This document shows positions 1 through 10,802 of a stretch of 64,000 bases of DNA, piece after piece. The notes beneath the pieces were generated by a model. It did not search any database, had not been told where the DNA came from, and worked only from the letters and a program-made list of their open reading frames with translations. The stretch spans positions 62,001-126,000 of the forward strand of contig JANAVB010042226.1 of NCBI GenBank assembly GCA_029216955.1, written 5' to 3'. How positions within the stretch are numbered: the stretch's first letter is position 1; each line of letters starts with the position of its first letter. This DNA comes from Iris pallida. Taxonomy: Eukaryota > Streptophyta > Magnoliopsida > Asparagales > Iridaceae. Made by a program: the position numbers and the translations under genes.

Positions 1-333
1 AACCATATAAGTTGTGACTGTACGAGGAATTATTGATGAACTGGTAGATGTTGTTTATTCTGAATCATTGCTTTGTGCATCAAAGTCAATTATAGGAGAA
101 CTACCCCCAGTAGGAAGAGGTGGGAAGTTAGATTCTCCAAGGAATTCAGAATCATCTTCAGAGATCAAATTTCTTTTACTAGAGGCCAGGACTCTTGCTC
201 TGGTATTTCTATATACTCCATCTGGACTATCAACTCTACCCCCAGCATCCCGAGAGGTCATATTGACAGAAGCAAACAAAGGCTCATCTTCATCAGGCAT
301 GGGTTCACACTGAATCCGATTGAAGACAGATTG
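1..333 (-). pseudogene. Element X gag N-terminal extension, downstream part (partial)
   Basis: This continues the frame of the 476-codon ORF to its right, past an in-frame TGA at 334-336, and is open to a TAA at 55-57. It then stays readable to the window edge. The translation is acidic and contains GVYRNTRARV, which matches GVYECTRARI in the gag extension of element Y (about 38150). Near the window edge TVTTYM corresponds to VMTAYM at the start of the Y gag. The order of motifs is the same in both copies, so this is the part of the polyprotein just before gag proper. The rest of X lies left of the window. No biochemical function is known to me for this segment. Confidence 0.55.
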
Positions 334-1764
334 TCATTTTGTTTGACATCTGTATTGCATTGTGACTCTTGGCTGGAAGTCACATTCATGATCAACATGA
401 TCATGAGCCATTGATTGACATCTGCATTGAATTATGACTCTTGGATAGAAGTCACATTCAGCATGGTCCTTTGACACATAATCACTTCTTCTCTTCTGTT
501 GAAGATATTCTCGTAAATCTGTTTGTGAAGATTGAGGAGTATATTTCCTGTTCTTGGATCTTGACGGCTCTTGATTATATAGAGAATGATTAATATGAGC
601 CACATAGTTTCTTGCATACTCTGCATCTGGATCTCTTATCCTTGTTTCCAACTGGTATGGTTTCTTAACACCAGAAGTGTTAATTTTTGTTCTTAGATCA
701 GTTGGAGGTAACACATTGGTTTTGGACACATGGAGTTTTCCTTCCATTGATCTGGATATTTGCAGAGAAGGAAGAGTTGAACTGCCCCCTTGATTAGGAG
801 TTGGTAACAGACCTTTTCTATACAAATTCTGTGCCCAATTCGAAGAAGCCATAGAAGAAAACATTAAGGAATGTTTCTTCTTAGACTCATTCAAGTTTTG
901 AGACATAGAATGTCCAGAAGGAAGAGTAGTCAAAAGACCATCTTCTTTTCTTTGACTAACAAAATTGTCAGTCAAAGCTGTTCCTGAAGTAAAAACTACA
1001 GGAGCAGAAGAAACAACTAAAGAGTTATTTCTTTTCGAAGGGACTTTGTGTGGAAGACCACCCCCAGTTCTGGTAGAACTTGGCAAAGAGGAAGAGACAG
1101 CTAAAGAGCTATTCTTCTTAGATGAAATACACGCTGAAACAGGCTTGGTTAAAGAACCAGTGCTGTTGGCGTGACTTTTGACTTTGGAAATACACGCTGG
1201 AACAGATTTGGCTAAGGAGCCAGTATTGTTAGCATGACTTTTGAGGTTGAAATTGCATACTGGAACAGATTTGGCTAAGGAGCCAGTACTGTCAGCGTGA
1301 GTTTTGAGGTTGAAATTGCACGCTGGAACAGATTTGGCTAAGGAGCCAGTACTGTCAGCGTGACTTTCAACTTTGGAGACACACACTGGAACAAATTTAG
1401 CTAAGGAGCCAGTACTGTTAGCGTGATCTTTGATTGCTGTCATCTTCGAGCGCACAAGAGTGTGCGTGCTTGCAGTAGAGTTCTTGCCAGTATTAGGAGC
1501 AGACAATGTGGCAGAGACTTCACCATTGGCTGTCAACTGATTCTTAGGGACATAGATAGAGTGTCCTTTCGATTTGGCAGTGATGATGGAGGCTGTAGTG
1601 GGTTTACCACTTTTAGCCCGCTGCATTTCTTCATAGGCGAGTTGATCGAATTGGATCGTCATCACCTTCTTCGTCGAGCCGATTGACGAAGTATCGCATT
1701 GAGTTGTTACCATCTCAGAAGAGGAGATGGTTTTCCCCAGCAGAGTCGCCAATTTGTTTTCCAA
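334..1764 (-). CDS. Tat/Ogre-like gag extension (ORF1-like) of element X, 476 codons
   Basis: A long open frame starts right at the 3' end of the X LTR. The first codon is TTG, not ATG; the first ATG in frame is at residue 18 (MVTTQC). The early residues NKLATLLG are the translation of a primer-binding-like motif, so the frame overlaps the PBS. Residues 20-60 resemble the start of the Y ORF at 39436 (shared NKL.TLLG, then GS..K and QxAYxE). The middle is Ser/Thr/Lys-rich and low in complexity, with five copies of a 21-residue repeat. An extra ORF ahead of gag is known in Ogre-type elements; assigning this ORF to that class is inference. It is not a host gene. Confidence 0.55.
   Translation of the reverse strand: MENKLATLLGKTISSSEMVTTQCDTSSIGSTKKVMTIQFDQLAYEEMQRAKSGKPTTASIITAKSKGHSIYVPKNQLTANGEVSATLSAPNTGKNSTASTHTLVRSKMTAIKDHANSTGSLAKFVPVCVSKVESHADSTGSLAKSVPACNFNLKTHADSTGSLAKSVPVCNFNLKSHANNTGSLAKSVPACISKVKSHANSTGSLTKPVSACISSKKNSSLAVSSSLPSSTRTGGGLPHKVPSKRNNSLVVSSAPVVFTSGTALTDNFVSQRKEDGLLTTLPSGHSMSQNLNESKKKHSLMFSSMASSNWAQNLYRKGLLPTPNQGGSSTLPSLQISRSMEGKLHVSKTNVLPPTDLRTKINTSGVKKPYQLETRIRDPDAEYARNYVAHINHSLYNQEPSRSKNRKYTPQSSQTDLREYLQQKRRSDYVSKDHAECDFYPRVIIQCRCQSMAHDHVDHECDFQPRVTMQYRCQTK
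1137..1437 (-). repeat. 63-bp in-frame tandem repeat (about five copies) in the X ORF
   Basis: The core GGCTAAGGAGCCAGTA recurs at a 63-bp period (about 1211, 1274, 1337 and 1400, with a weaker copy near 1147). Each copy encodes a 21-residue unit built on HA(D/N)STGSLAKSVP followed by a Cys. The period is a multiple of three, so the frame is kept. This fits copy-number change by slippage inside a coding region. Confidence 0.85.
1740..1752 (-). other. Probable primer binding site of element X
   Basis: On the minus strand the motif TTGGCGACTCTGCTGGGG begins just after the LTR end (AAAACA at 1755-1760). The Y element has CTGGTGACTCTGTTGGGG at the matching place. Similar TGGCGACTC motifs lie after the 5' LTR in plant Tat/Ogre elements. 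I did not assign the tRNA. Confidence 0.5.
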
Positions 1765-1926
1765 AAATAAATTCCTTTATTTATTGTGTATTTGGGAAAA
1801 TTACAATTGTGGGAATCTGATCTAGAAGACGATCACTTTATCCCTTGGACTATGCGAAGAAGAAAAGCTCTCAAAATTTTGACAGTAGATAACTATCTAT
1901 CCGTACAATGAATGAGAAAAAGAACT

Positions 1927-1936
1927 CTATTTATAG
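1927..1936 (-). promoter_or_regulatory. TATA box of the X LTR
   Basis: CTATAAATAG on the minus strand is a canonical plant TATA box. It lies about 160 bp upstream of the X ORF and inside the LTR, which fits the U3/R boundary. Confidence 0.55.
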
Positions 1937-2149
1937 AGTCAAAAATAATAACTGAAAAGATAACTGTCTTCACAGCCTGTGCTTAGTTGAAAATCATGCA
2001 GGATTTAACATACGCAAGGTTGTGAGCAGTTACTGGACGTGGCCTGTAACTGTTGGACACATGGCAATCATGCATGAGTCGTGTGCAAGTTACAGGACAC
2101 GCAGGCGAGAGATCAGTGGCATGGCTGCCACGTACTCCAATTTGATAAA

Positions 2150-2415
2150 ATCCACGCAGACTTGTTGAAGACGAAATCCACGCAGACTCGGGGTAGAAAG
2201 CTTCAAAATCCACGCAAACTTGGGGCAAGAAGCTTCAGAATCCACGCAGACTTGGTGAAGACGAAATTCACGCAGACTCGGGGTAGAAAGCTTCAAAATC
2301 CATGCAAACTTGGGACAAGAAGCTTCAGAATCTACGCAGACTTTGATGAAGAAAACTTCAGAATCCACGCAGACTTGAGGCAAGAAAACTTCAGAATACA
2401 CGCAGATTTGGGATA
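2150..2415 (-). repeat. About 30-bp U3 subrepeats in a 90-bp higher-order unit
   Basis: The core TCCACGCAGACTTG or a close variant recurs every 27-32 bp, nine or ten times. Copies 90 bp apart (for example 2151 and 2241) match best, so triplets were duplicated together. Such arrays are common in LTR U3 regions; a role as enhancer is only inference. Confidence 0.75.
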
Positions 2416-2762
2416 GAACTGCCAGCTGTCTTGATTCAGCTTGCCTCGACTGACACAAAATCTCTGGTAGTGATTGCTTTTATCAGTCACATTAAATGAC
2501 AAGAAGCTCTTTTGGTACGCCAACTTGACAAAGGTTGAGTCTTGCTGAAGAAGATTTCGAAAATCACGCAATATACGACTGTGATCTCTCGAATTCTGTG
2601 CATACGTGGCATACGAAGAGACATTCTTCGACTGTTGTGCTGTCAGTCATAATTACTCTCTGACAAATGATGAGCTGTCTCCCCAGCGTGATTTGTAAAT
2701 ATTGTCTGGATCAACTGAGCGTGACTTTTGACTCTGTCCTGATCAACTCAGCGTGACTGTCA

Positions 2763-3352
2763 TTTTTAAAGGCCTACACCGCCGATCCTATGATGGGTTG
2801 CTGCTTCGGTGTCTGTCAAATACAGAAGCCACGGAAGCCGTGCGCGAGGCCCTTGATGGTGTCTGCGGAGCCCACCAACCTGGCCCGAAACTGCAAGACC
2901 GCCTTCGCCGAATGGGCTATTACTGGCCCCCGATGGTAGCAGACGCAATAGATTATACACGAAAATGCAAAGCCTGCCAAATCTACGCCGACTTCATCCA
3001 CCAGCCATCTGAATTCCTACACCCGACGGTGGCCTCCTGGCCATTCGAAGCATGGGGTATGGATATCGTCGGCCCAATTACCCTGCCTTCGTCCAGAGGA
3101 CACCGATTCACACTCGCAATCACCGATTACTTCTCCAAATGGGCGGAAGCCATCCCATTGGCAGAGGTGAAAACTTCAAACGTGATCAGCTTCCTTAAGC
3201 ATCATGTCATCTACCGCTTTGGATTGCCCTGAAGGATCATTCACGATAATGGGCCACAGTTCGCAAGCCACGCATTTTATCGGTTCTGCGATAAGCACCG
3301 AATTCAGAACATTGCTTTGACACCCTACAACCCAGCAGCCAACGGGTTTGCA
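2763..3352 (+). pseudogene. Tat-like Ty3/gypsy integrase, 5' part (element T)
   Basis: Encodes an integrase fragment: an HHCC zinc-binding region (HDG-type start at VREALDGVCGAHQPG, then CKACQ), then the catalytic core with WGMDIVGPI (first Asp) and IIHDNGPQF (second Asp). The third acidic residue lies at the junction with Tekay1. A TGA at 3230-3232 replaces the Arg expected before IIHDNG and looks like CGA to TGA. RT and RNase H are missing because the X element sits directly upstream. The reading continues at 16739 once Tekay1 is removed. Integrase inserts the cDNA into the genome; this copy is dead. Confidence 0.88.
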
Positions 3353-3357
3353 GAACG
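3353..3357 (+). other. Left target site duplication of Tekay1 (GAACG)
   Basis: GAACG precedes the LTR; GAAGC follows the other LTR at 16739-16743. Three of five bases match. The T reading frame (GCA GAA GCA TTC) suggests GAAGC is the original, so the left copy has changed. Confidence 0.55.
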
Positions 3358-6300
3358 TGTCACGACCCGTACCCTAGAGTAAGGGCACGAGACGTGGGTA
3401 CGTCCAGCCTACGCCGCAGTGTCGGCGGTAGAACGCTGTCTTAGGTCACAACATCTAACAATTGAAGGTAATAACAGTTATACTCCCCGAATGGGGGTGA
3501 CATAACAGAAAAATAACTCAACCACAGCTAAGGTAGAACGGGTGAGATAGATTGATAATGAAAGATAACAATATCCAGAACAGAGAATCACAGAGATACA
3601 ATCCAGAGTTCTAAGTGTCTAAAATAAATACATCTCAGAATATCTCAAAGTCTAGTACAATAATCCCAAAAAAGTAAGACAATCCTAAACTAATGGAGTG
3701 TCGTCTACAGCTAATGGATCCTGCTGCTGGTCCAAATCTGGGCACTCATCTAGTGTGGTACCGTAGTAAGTAGGGCAGAACGCCTCAGCCTCGTCCTCTG
3801 TAATATTTCAACAGGTCCAATCAGGACGGGAACGAGCACATATCTCTCAACAGTTCATATCAGGTTAGGAGTATAAATCATTGCAATAGAGTAAAATACA
3901 GGAAGTGCTGAATGGAAGTACAAGTAAAACAAGAGATATTTTGTAACTGAAAGTAAATACGTGATAGTAGAGACTGTAAGTGGCTACGTGATTTAGAGCA
4001 CAATATGGTTATGTAAACGGCTTAGGGGCACATGAATACAAATAAGGAGGCACATTTATACAGCTACTTGGGATAGTGTTCACATAACCAATTCTACTCA
4101 CCCCGCCCCAATCAGTACACAAGGATCCATTCAAGTTACGTTATAAGCACATGAATACAACTAAGATACGTGAACTCATGTAATGAGTAGTATATGAGGC
4201 ACGTGAAAGCACATGAGAACATGTAAAAACATGAACTAGTACGAGTACAAGGAGTACGTGATACACATGATAAAGTACATGAACATGTAATACCCGATGC
4301 ACCCGTAGAGGGATAACATCTCAGGAAGAGATCCATATAGTACTAATCCGTGAAGATACCTGTCAGCATCATGTAGAGTAATCTAGAGCATAAATATATC
4401 CAGACAGGTATGAAAAGATCAGAGAATGTACTCGCCTGCTATCTGAAAGTACGAGATGAAAGTACTGTCCGAGGAGTGGTGTCTGGCTCCAATTTAGAAC
4501 AGTACGAGTCACAACAAGTCCAAAATGATAATACAATACAAATTAATGCATTCTACATGAAACTAGGTCAATCTAGACCAAAGTCAACTCTTGGTCAACT
4601 CTGGTCAACCCTAGAAGTCAAACTAGGTCAACCAAGTCTAATCTAGGTCAAACTAGTCTAATCTAGGTCTAGCAAGTTATTCTAAGTCCTAACAAGGCTA
4701 AACAGTCTATTCTAGACTCCATACTGACATAATATGCCATAGGCTAAAAGACTAGGCCAAGGGCCAATAGGCTAAGCCAAGTCTAAGCAACCATATCCAT
4801 ATCTAAACCATATACATATAATATATATACAATACACTATCTCATGGTATCACATACACTATATATATATATATCTAATATATATACACATTCATATATA
4901 GGAATCCTATATATGTAACAAACTCAAAATATAAATACATATACATATGAAAAGAGAGGGAACAACATACTAGTGTATTTGTGTGTGTGTTAGGGAGACA
5001 TGAGTGTGTGACATGAGAAGATGTGTGTGAGTGTGAGAGGATACATGAGGGTGGGTGTGAGTGTCACATAGTTCCAAGTGTGTATGTGTTAAGCTTGAGG
5101 GTGTGAGGGGAGAGTGTAGAGTATATGAGTGAGACCATGGTGTGTGATATGGTATCCTGAAATCTGGAAAACAGTGCAAGAATCAGTGTGCATAAGAATA
5201 AAAATCAGGAAAACAGGGAACACCCAGGCTAAAACAGTTCACAAACAACTCCTATAATTGAATTCTCTGTTAAGCAAAAGGAAGCACATTGAATCTCAGG
5301 TTCAACAGTGAACAACATTGAAATAATGAAAGGAAAATCAGTTTACAAACTAATCATTATAGATAAAACTATTCTCAGTTTGTTAGGAGAATTCAACCAG
5401 GAAATGCATTTGATTCTCAGGTTTTATACCTTTAGCTCAGCTAACAGTTAATAAAAACAACCTATACAACCTATATACTCAGTTATCCCATCTCAGGTTT
5501 AGAACTAACCTTCAGTTTTTCTCATGACAGTTAAAAGAAGAACATTGAACCATATAATGTGACTCATGTCCACAATGCTCAGGTTTGTTAAAGAATTGAA
5601 ACACAACAAAACCCAAACTCCATAAATCAGTCAACAGTGAAAAGAGGGGTTTTAAACTCTGGTTTTAACAATAAAAATCATTTCACAGTTTACATCAATA
5701 TAAGTGGTTTAAACTAATCTCAGGTTCAAATGACTGAAACAAACTAAATCCTAAACTAAATAAATCAGTTAACAACATTTGAACAAATGAAAGGGGAAAC
5801 AGTGAATGGCAAAACAAGAATTAGTGAAGAGAAACATGACAGTGAAGTACAATAGGAATAGGAAACAACAGTAGGTAACCATGTATCCTGGAAACAAGGA
5901 AAGCCAACTAAAATTACATCTCAGGTTCAACTAACCCCAAACAGTCCATAGTAAAAATGCATTCTCAGGATTTATCTAATCAGGAAACCAACCAGTATTT
6001 AAAATCCCATTCACACAACCAAAAATCCTTAAATGAATAAAATAACTTAGCTAATAGGAAATGTAATATGTGGGGATCAATACAGTTGAGAATCATAACT
6101 AAAAGGGCATTAAAATGGTATTGGAAAACTGGAAATAACAGTATCAGTCCTTGTATCAGAAATACTCTGTTCCACCAAAATTCGAGCAAAACACAACCTA
6201 AAACCCAAACAATTCTGTAATATAGTGTAACAGGGGTTTAAACATCACATTTAGGATCAATTCAACAAATTTAAACATAATCAAAAGCATTAAAATCGAT

Positions 6301-7487
6301 TCAAATACCAGAACACCAACACAGCACACACACGTACCAATGGTTTCCCCCGTGCACACGGAATAGCATGTCCGACATGACACGAGGACTCGTGAAACTT
6401 TACGAGCCTCGTGTCAGTCATTGACACAAGCCCTGTGTCAAAAATCAAGGGTCGAAACCCTCTGTGCACAGAGAAATCGTACACGAGCAGCAGGGAAGAA
6501 AAACTGCCCGCGCGCGCGTGTACACGACCGTGTGTACACGTGTCCGTGCAGCCTAGACACGACACTAAGACATGACACAAACTACAGAAATGTGTAAGCG
6601 AGACCCAAATCTAATTTCCTATTCAAACAAAACCCCAAAAATCACACGAAATGCCTATTGGGGCATTTCATCAAACACCTAGTAATATACACTGATACGT
6701 GTCCAGAATGGACACGAAACGACATGAAAATTTTGGAAACCCTATTCCTATAGTTAGGCTAGGGTTAGGGCAACCTAGAATGAATTTTTATAGAATTTAA
6801 AATGAATTAGAGAGGATTATACCTATAGGTGAACAATGGGTCAAAATCCCCAAATGGGAAGAGCTCCACAAACCACCAAACTTCCTCAAATTGTTTCTTT
6901 CCTGCAAAAACTCAATACCAACAGCAAGAACGTTGGATTTAGGTTCTATTGCAATTTATTTGAAGGAATTTGGAGAAGAAATAGATTTTCTAAGGATTTA
7001 CAAAGATGGGGACTCACCTCTTCCAAATGGCAAGTTTTCTAAAGAGGCAACCCTAGTTTTAAGAGCATATAAATAGGGAAGGGGCTGACCATAGTGGCTG
7101 TTCAGAATTTCTAGGGTTAGGGCTTGGTTCAATGGGTGTGGGCTATGGGCCATTAAGCCTATTAGTCATAAAATGACTTGTGACTTCACAAGCCATTTCT
7201 ATATCAAACTAGCTCCTAATTTCACCAAATTAATCCCAATGAGTTAATCCTCATGAACTTAAGTCAACCTAGGTTTTCAAATCCTAATCACAAAGTCAAG
7301 ACCTAGGTTAGCCACTAGGTTAGTCTACAAGGTCAACATAAGTCAAAGTCTCTAAAACACCAAAAACAATTATTCTAAAAATCACTCAAAAATCACATTA
7401 ATTTTAAATAATAATAATAATTCAAATTAAATTCTAAAATTTTGAAAATGACCAAAATACCCTCAAGCTAGAAAAGTGGTAGTGACA
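3358..7487 (-). repeat. Tekay1 LTR (left copy; 3' LTR in element orientation)
   Basis: About 4130 bp, starting TGTCACGACC and ending AGTGACA on the plus strand. It matches 12613-16738 along its length. Contents include an AT-rich block with a short TA run (near 4860), a TG/GAGTGTG-rich block (4975-5150) and a GC-richer block (6290-6560). No protein is supported in it. Short open frames inside it recur in the other copy simply because the LTRs are duplicates. Confidence 0.92.
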
Positions 7488-7504
7488 AATCTACCCCCCT
7501 TAAA
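7488..7504 (-). other. Polypurine tract of Tekay1
   Basis: On the minus strand TTTTAAGGGGGGTAGATT lies directly before the 3' LTR. This is the expected site and composition for the plus-strand primer. Confidence 0.75.
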
Positions 7505-7506
7505 AT

Positions 7507-7524
7507 AATTTCGTCCTCGAAATT
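7507..7524 (-). other. Palindrome next to the Tekay1 PPT
   Basis: AATTTCGTCCTCGAAATT has 7-bp inverted arms around TCCT. The same arms occur at 27743-27760 (Tekay2) and, with one change, at 43591-43608, always just inside the 3' LTR. Confidence 0.7.
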
Positions 7525-7566
7525 TAAAGGCGAAACTAACTGCTAAGAAGGATAGAAAAGTATACC

Positions 7567-7989
7567 TCAAGGTCCAAAAAGATAGGGGTACCGCTCGCGC
7601 ATCTCATCCTCCCGCTCCCAGGTAGACACTCCTGGAGAATGATGCATCCATGCGACGCGTACCAAGGGTATCACCTGGTTCCTCAATAACTTCTCCCGGC
7701 GATCCAAAACCTCCACAGGCTGCTCTGGATAACTGAGAGTAGGTCCAACCTCTATCTCCGAGTGATCGAGCACATGGCTAGGGTCAGCTACGTACCGTCT
7801 CAGCTGTGATACGTGAAATACGTTGTGGACGCCCACTAGTGCAGGTGGCAAGTCTAGCCTGTATGCCACGTCACCGACTCTCCCGCTGATAACGAAAGGG
7901 CCGATGAAGCACGGGCTAAGCTTTCCACCTCCACCAAAACGTATCGTACCACGAGTCGAAGATATCCGCAGAAAAACTATGTCTCCAAC
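7567..7989 (-). pseudogene. Tekay1 integrase C-terminus with GPY/F motif and chromodomain-like tail
   Basis: Open from 7989 to the stop at 7567. The translation begins VGDIVFLRI, continues through the GPY/F module (LSPCFIGPF), VGDVAYRLDLPP and VFHVSQLRRYV, and ends with a chromodomain-type sequence (VRVAWMHHSPGVSTWERE, then ERYPYLF). In chromoviruses this tail directs integration to chromatin. The segment has no stop of its own, unlike the rest of the element. It joins the upstream integrase only if the 98-bp intron-like segment at 7990-8087 is removed. Confidence 0.88.
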
Positions 7990-8087
7990 CTAATCACAAG
8001 CAAGGTCTCAAGTTACCAAAAATCGAACACGATCAATCAAACAAAACAAAATACAACCTACTTCTAATCCTATCTCTAAATCTGTAC
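7990..8087 (-). other. Candidate 98-bp spliceosomal intron in the Tekay1 integrase
   Basis: On the minus strand the coding sequence breaks after ...CTGGAGTTTGAG, then GTACAG...GATTAG, then GTTGGAGACATAGTT. Removing it joins EFE to VGDIVFLRI in phase 0, exactly as Tekay2 reads straight through (EFKEGDHVFLRI). The segment has GT/AG ends, is T-rich, is 98 bp long (not a multiple of three) and meets a stop within four codons. Both flanking exons are otherwise in the right frame. An unspliced indel with a chance GT/AG is the alternative. Confidence 0.65.
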
Positions 8088-9014
8088 CTCAAACTCCAGC
8101 GGCCTCCGGTGGCTATCAGCCCAGTGCCGATGTCTGTCCTGCGCCACGCGAAGTCTGTCCCTGATGAGCTTCACCTTCTCGGCTGCGTTAACAACCATCT
8201 CTGGTCCCAGTAAAGCTCGCTCTCCAACATCATCCCAAGATAAGGGTGTACGACACCTACGCCTGTACAGAGCCTCAAACGGTGACATCTCAATGCTGGC
8301 CTAAAAACTGTTGTTGTAAGCAAACTCTACCAAATGTAGGTGATCCTTCCAGGAACCTCCAAAATCCAGGACGCACGTCCGCAGCATATCCTCAAGGGTC
8401 TGAATAGTCCTCTCTGACTGTCCGTCCGACCGGGGGTGGTATGCGGTACTAAACTTGAGCTGAGTGCCCAACCTAGTCTGCAGACTCCACCCGAAATAGA
8501 AAGTAAAGCGGCTATCCCGATCTGAGACTATGCTGACGGGAACTCTGTGAATCCTGACTATCTGTCTCATATACAAATCCGCCAGCCTCTCTGTAGACGT
8601 ACCCACCTTGAATGGCAAGAAGTGGGCCGATTTGGTCAACCTGTCAACGATGACCCAAATCGCGTCTTTTCCTCCCGGTGTATGCGGCAACCCAGATACA
8701 AAATCCATGGTAATATGTTCCCACTTCTACTCTGGAATGGGCAACGGCTGCAACAATCCCCCGGGCCTCTGCCTCTCTGCCTTGACCTGCTGACAGATCA
8801 AGCATCTAGCTACGAAGTTGGACACCTCCCTCTTCATCCCGTACCACCAGACATGCTCTCACAGATCCCTGTACATCTTGTTGGCACCAGGATGTATAGA
8901 GTACTGCAATCTGCGAGCCTCCTGCATAATCTGCTCTCTGAGCTTCTCGCTGGGCACACATAACCGGGAACCGTACCTCAGGGCACCATCCTCTGCAAGT
9001 GAGAACTCAGCATC
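8088..9014 (-). pseudogene. Tekay1 integrase: zinc finger and catalytic core
   Basis: One frame runs from about 9014 to 8088 and is broken by three stops: TGA at 8859-8861 (Arg expected, before EHVWWYGMKRE), TAG at 8727-8729 (Trp expected, before KWEHITMDF) and TAG at 8301-8303 (Gln expected, in NNSFxASIEMSPFEALY). Visible parts are the HHCC finger (H...H and CLICQQVKAE), then the core with MDFVSGLP (Asp), VSDRDSRF (Asp) and GQSERTIQTLEDMLR (Glu). All three catalytic acids are present. Each stop needs one C-to-T or G-to-A change. Confidence 0.9.
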
Positions 9015-10802
9015 CTACACTCCCATACTGATCTGCTCTCGGATACACCGCAGAGCCACATCATTAAACTGTGTCGCCTTGATCCTGTCCATCAAGTCCG
9101 ACTGTATCTGAAGGCCCCATAACTGCATCTGCACCCCTGGCACAATCACCTCAATCCCAAGGCTCTCCAAATCTGCAAGCAGGTACCGATCCATAGTCAA
9201 ACACATGACTGTCGGATACCTACTCAAGGCATCAGCAACCATGTTGGCCTTTCCCGGGTGATACTGAAGTGCGATGTCAAAGTCCTTCATCAACTCAAGC
9301 CACCTGCGCTGCCTCATGTTGAGCTCCTTCTGTGTAAACACATATTTCAAGCTCTTGTGATCTGTGAAAATTTCCACCCTCTCGCCATACAGATAGTGCT
9401 TCCATAACTTCAAAGCAAAAATCACCGCCGCCAGCTCCAGGTCATGGGTAGGGTAGTTTTTCTCATGGGGACGTAATTGCCTGGAAGCATAGGCAATCAC
9501 CTTCCCATGCTGCTGCAAGATGCAACCCAGCCCCTTCCCTGAAGCATCACTATAAATAGTGAAACCACCTGATCCTGAAGGCAATGTCAGAATCGGAGCT
9601 GTCGTAAGCCGCTTCTTCAACTCATCAAAAGCTGCCTGACACTCCTCTGACCAAACATACTCAGTATCCTTCCGGGTCAACCGTGTCAACGGCTCTGCAA
9701 CATGGGAGAAATCCTGCACAAATCTCCTATAGTATCCTGCAAGCCCCAGGAAACTCCTGATCTCTGCCACTGAAGTCGACGCTGTCCAAGCCTCAACTGC
9801 TACAATCTTCTTGGGGTCAACTGAGATACCATCTCCAGTCACCACATGCCCCAAGAAGTCCACCCGGTCCAAGAAAAACTCATACTTGGAAAGTTTCCCA
9901 TAAAGCTGCTCCCGCCTGAGAGTCTCTAGCACTATCCGCATATGCTCCTCGTGCTCCTCCTCTGTCTTGGAATATATCAAGATATCATCAATGAACACCA
10001 CCACGAACTTGTCCAAGTATTGGTGGAACACCTTGTTCATTAGATTCATAAACACTGCTGGTGCATTGGTTAGCCCAAACGGCATAACCAAAAACTTAAA
10101 CTGCCCGTACCGCATCCTGAAAGCGGTCTTGGGGATATCCTCCTTCTTCACCTTCACCTGGTGATAACCCGGCCTCAAATCAATCTTGGAAAACACCCGA
10201 GCTCCGCTCAACTGATCAAAAAGATCATCGATCTGCGGCAGTGGGTATCTGTTCTTGATTGTCAGGTTGTTAAGTGCCCTGTAGTCGATACATATCCGTA
10301 CCGACCCATCCTTCTTGGGTACGAAAAGTACCGGTGCACCCCAAGGTGAAAAACTTGAGCGAATGAAGCCCTTGTCCTGCAGCTCATCCACCTGCTTCTT
10401 CAGCTCCACCAGTTCACTGTTGTTCACTCGATAGACATGCTGGGAGATCGGTTCCGTACCAGGAACCAAGTCTATCGAGAACTCTACATCTCTGTCTGGT
10501 AGAAGCCCTGGCAACTCCTCTGGAAACACGTCCATAAACTCTGCGATCAAGGGATACGGAGCCACCTGCTCCTCGACTGAAACTCCACAAAAGACTCCGT
10601 CGTCCTGCTCTGCCTGCCGTCGGGTGTACTCAAACTCTGGCTCTCTTGGCGCCCCGAACAAAACTCTACCCCTACGGCAATCAATGCGGGTGTGGTGTCT
10701 ACTCAGCCAGTCCATACCTAATACAATATCGTAGTTCGGTAATGGCATGACTAGTAGACTCACCCCCAACTCTCGGCCTCCCAAAATGACACTCCGCCCT
10801 CT
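9015..10802 (-). pseudogene. Tekay1 reverse transcriptase and RNase H
   Basis: About 595 codons open between a TGA at 10803-10805 and a TAG at 9015-9017. It starts in the end of protease ([14 protein letters not shown]), then has RT with [37 protein letters not shown], the catalytic FIDDIL and FLGHVV. RNase H follows with [10 protein letters not shown], the Glu in [16 protein letters not shown] and VADALSR. RT copies the RNA into cDNA and RNase H removes the template. This is the best-kept ORF of the element, but both ends are premature stops relative to the polyprotein. Confidence 0.95.

Larger units (their letters stand above)
1755..2762 (-). repeat. 5' LTR of element X (about 1.0 kb)
   Basis: On the minus strand this runs from TGACAGTCACGC (at 2762) to GGAAAACA (at 1755), so it has TG...CA ends. 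It is followed by a PBS-like motif and the X ORF, and preceded by the T integrase. It contains a TATA box (1927-1936) about 175 bp before its end and a tandem-repeat block in the upstream part, as expected for U3. The partner LTR would be left of the window, so the edges rest on motifs alone. Confidence 0.6.

Noticed and set aside
1137..1437. CRISPR-like array in the X ORF or in the 2150-2415 repeats
   Set aside because: Repeats are directly adjacent with no unique spacers, and the sequence is eukaryotic.
4136..4646. Pairs of small frames repeated at 4136/13389 and 4410/13663
   Set aside because: They lie in both Tekay1 LTRs and differ in the ways duplicated non-coding DNA does; no protein family is recognised.
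6760..6776. TTAGGG-like stretch (CTAGGGTTAGGG) in both Tekay1 LTRs
   Set aside because: Two units only and present because the LTRs are duplicates; not a telomere array.
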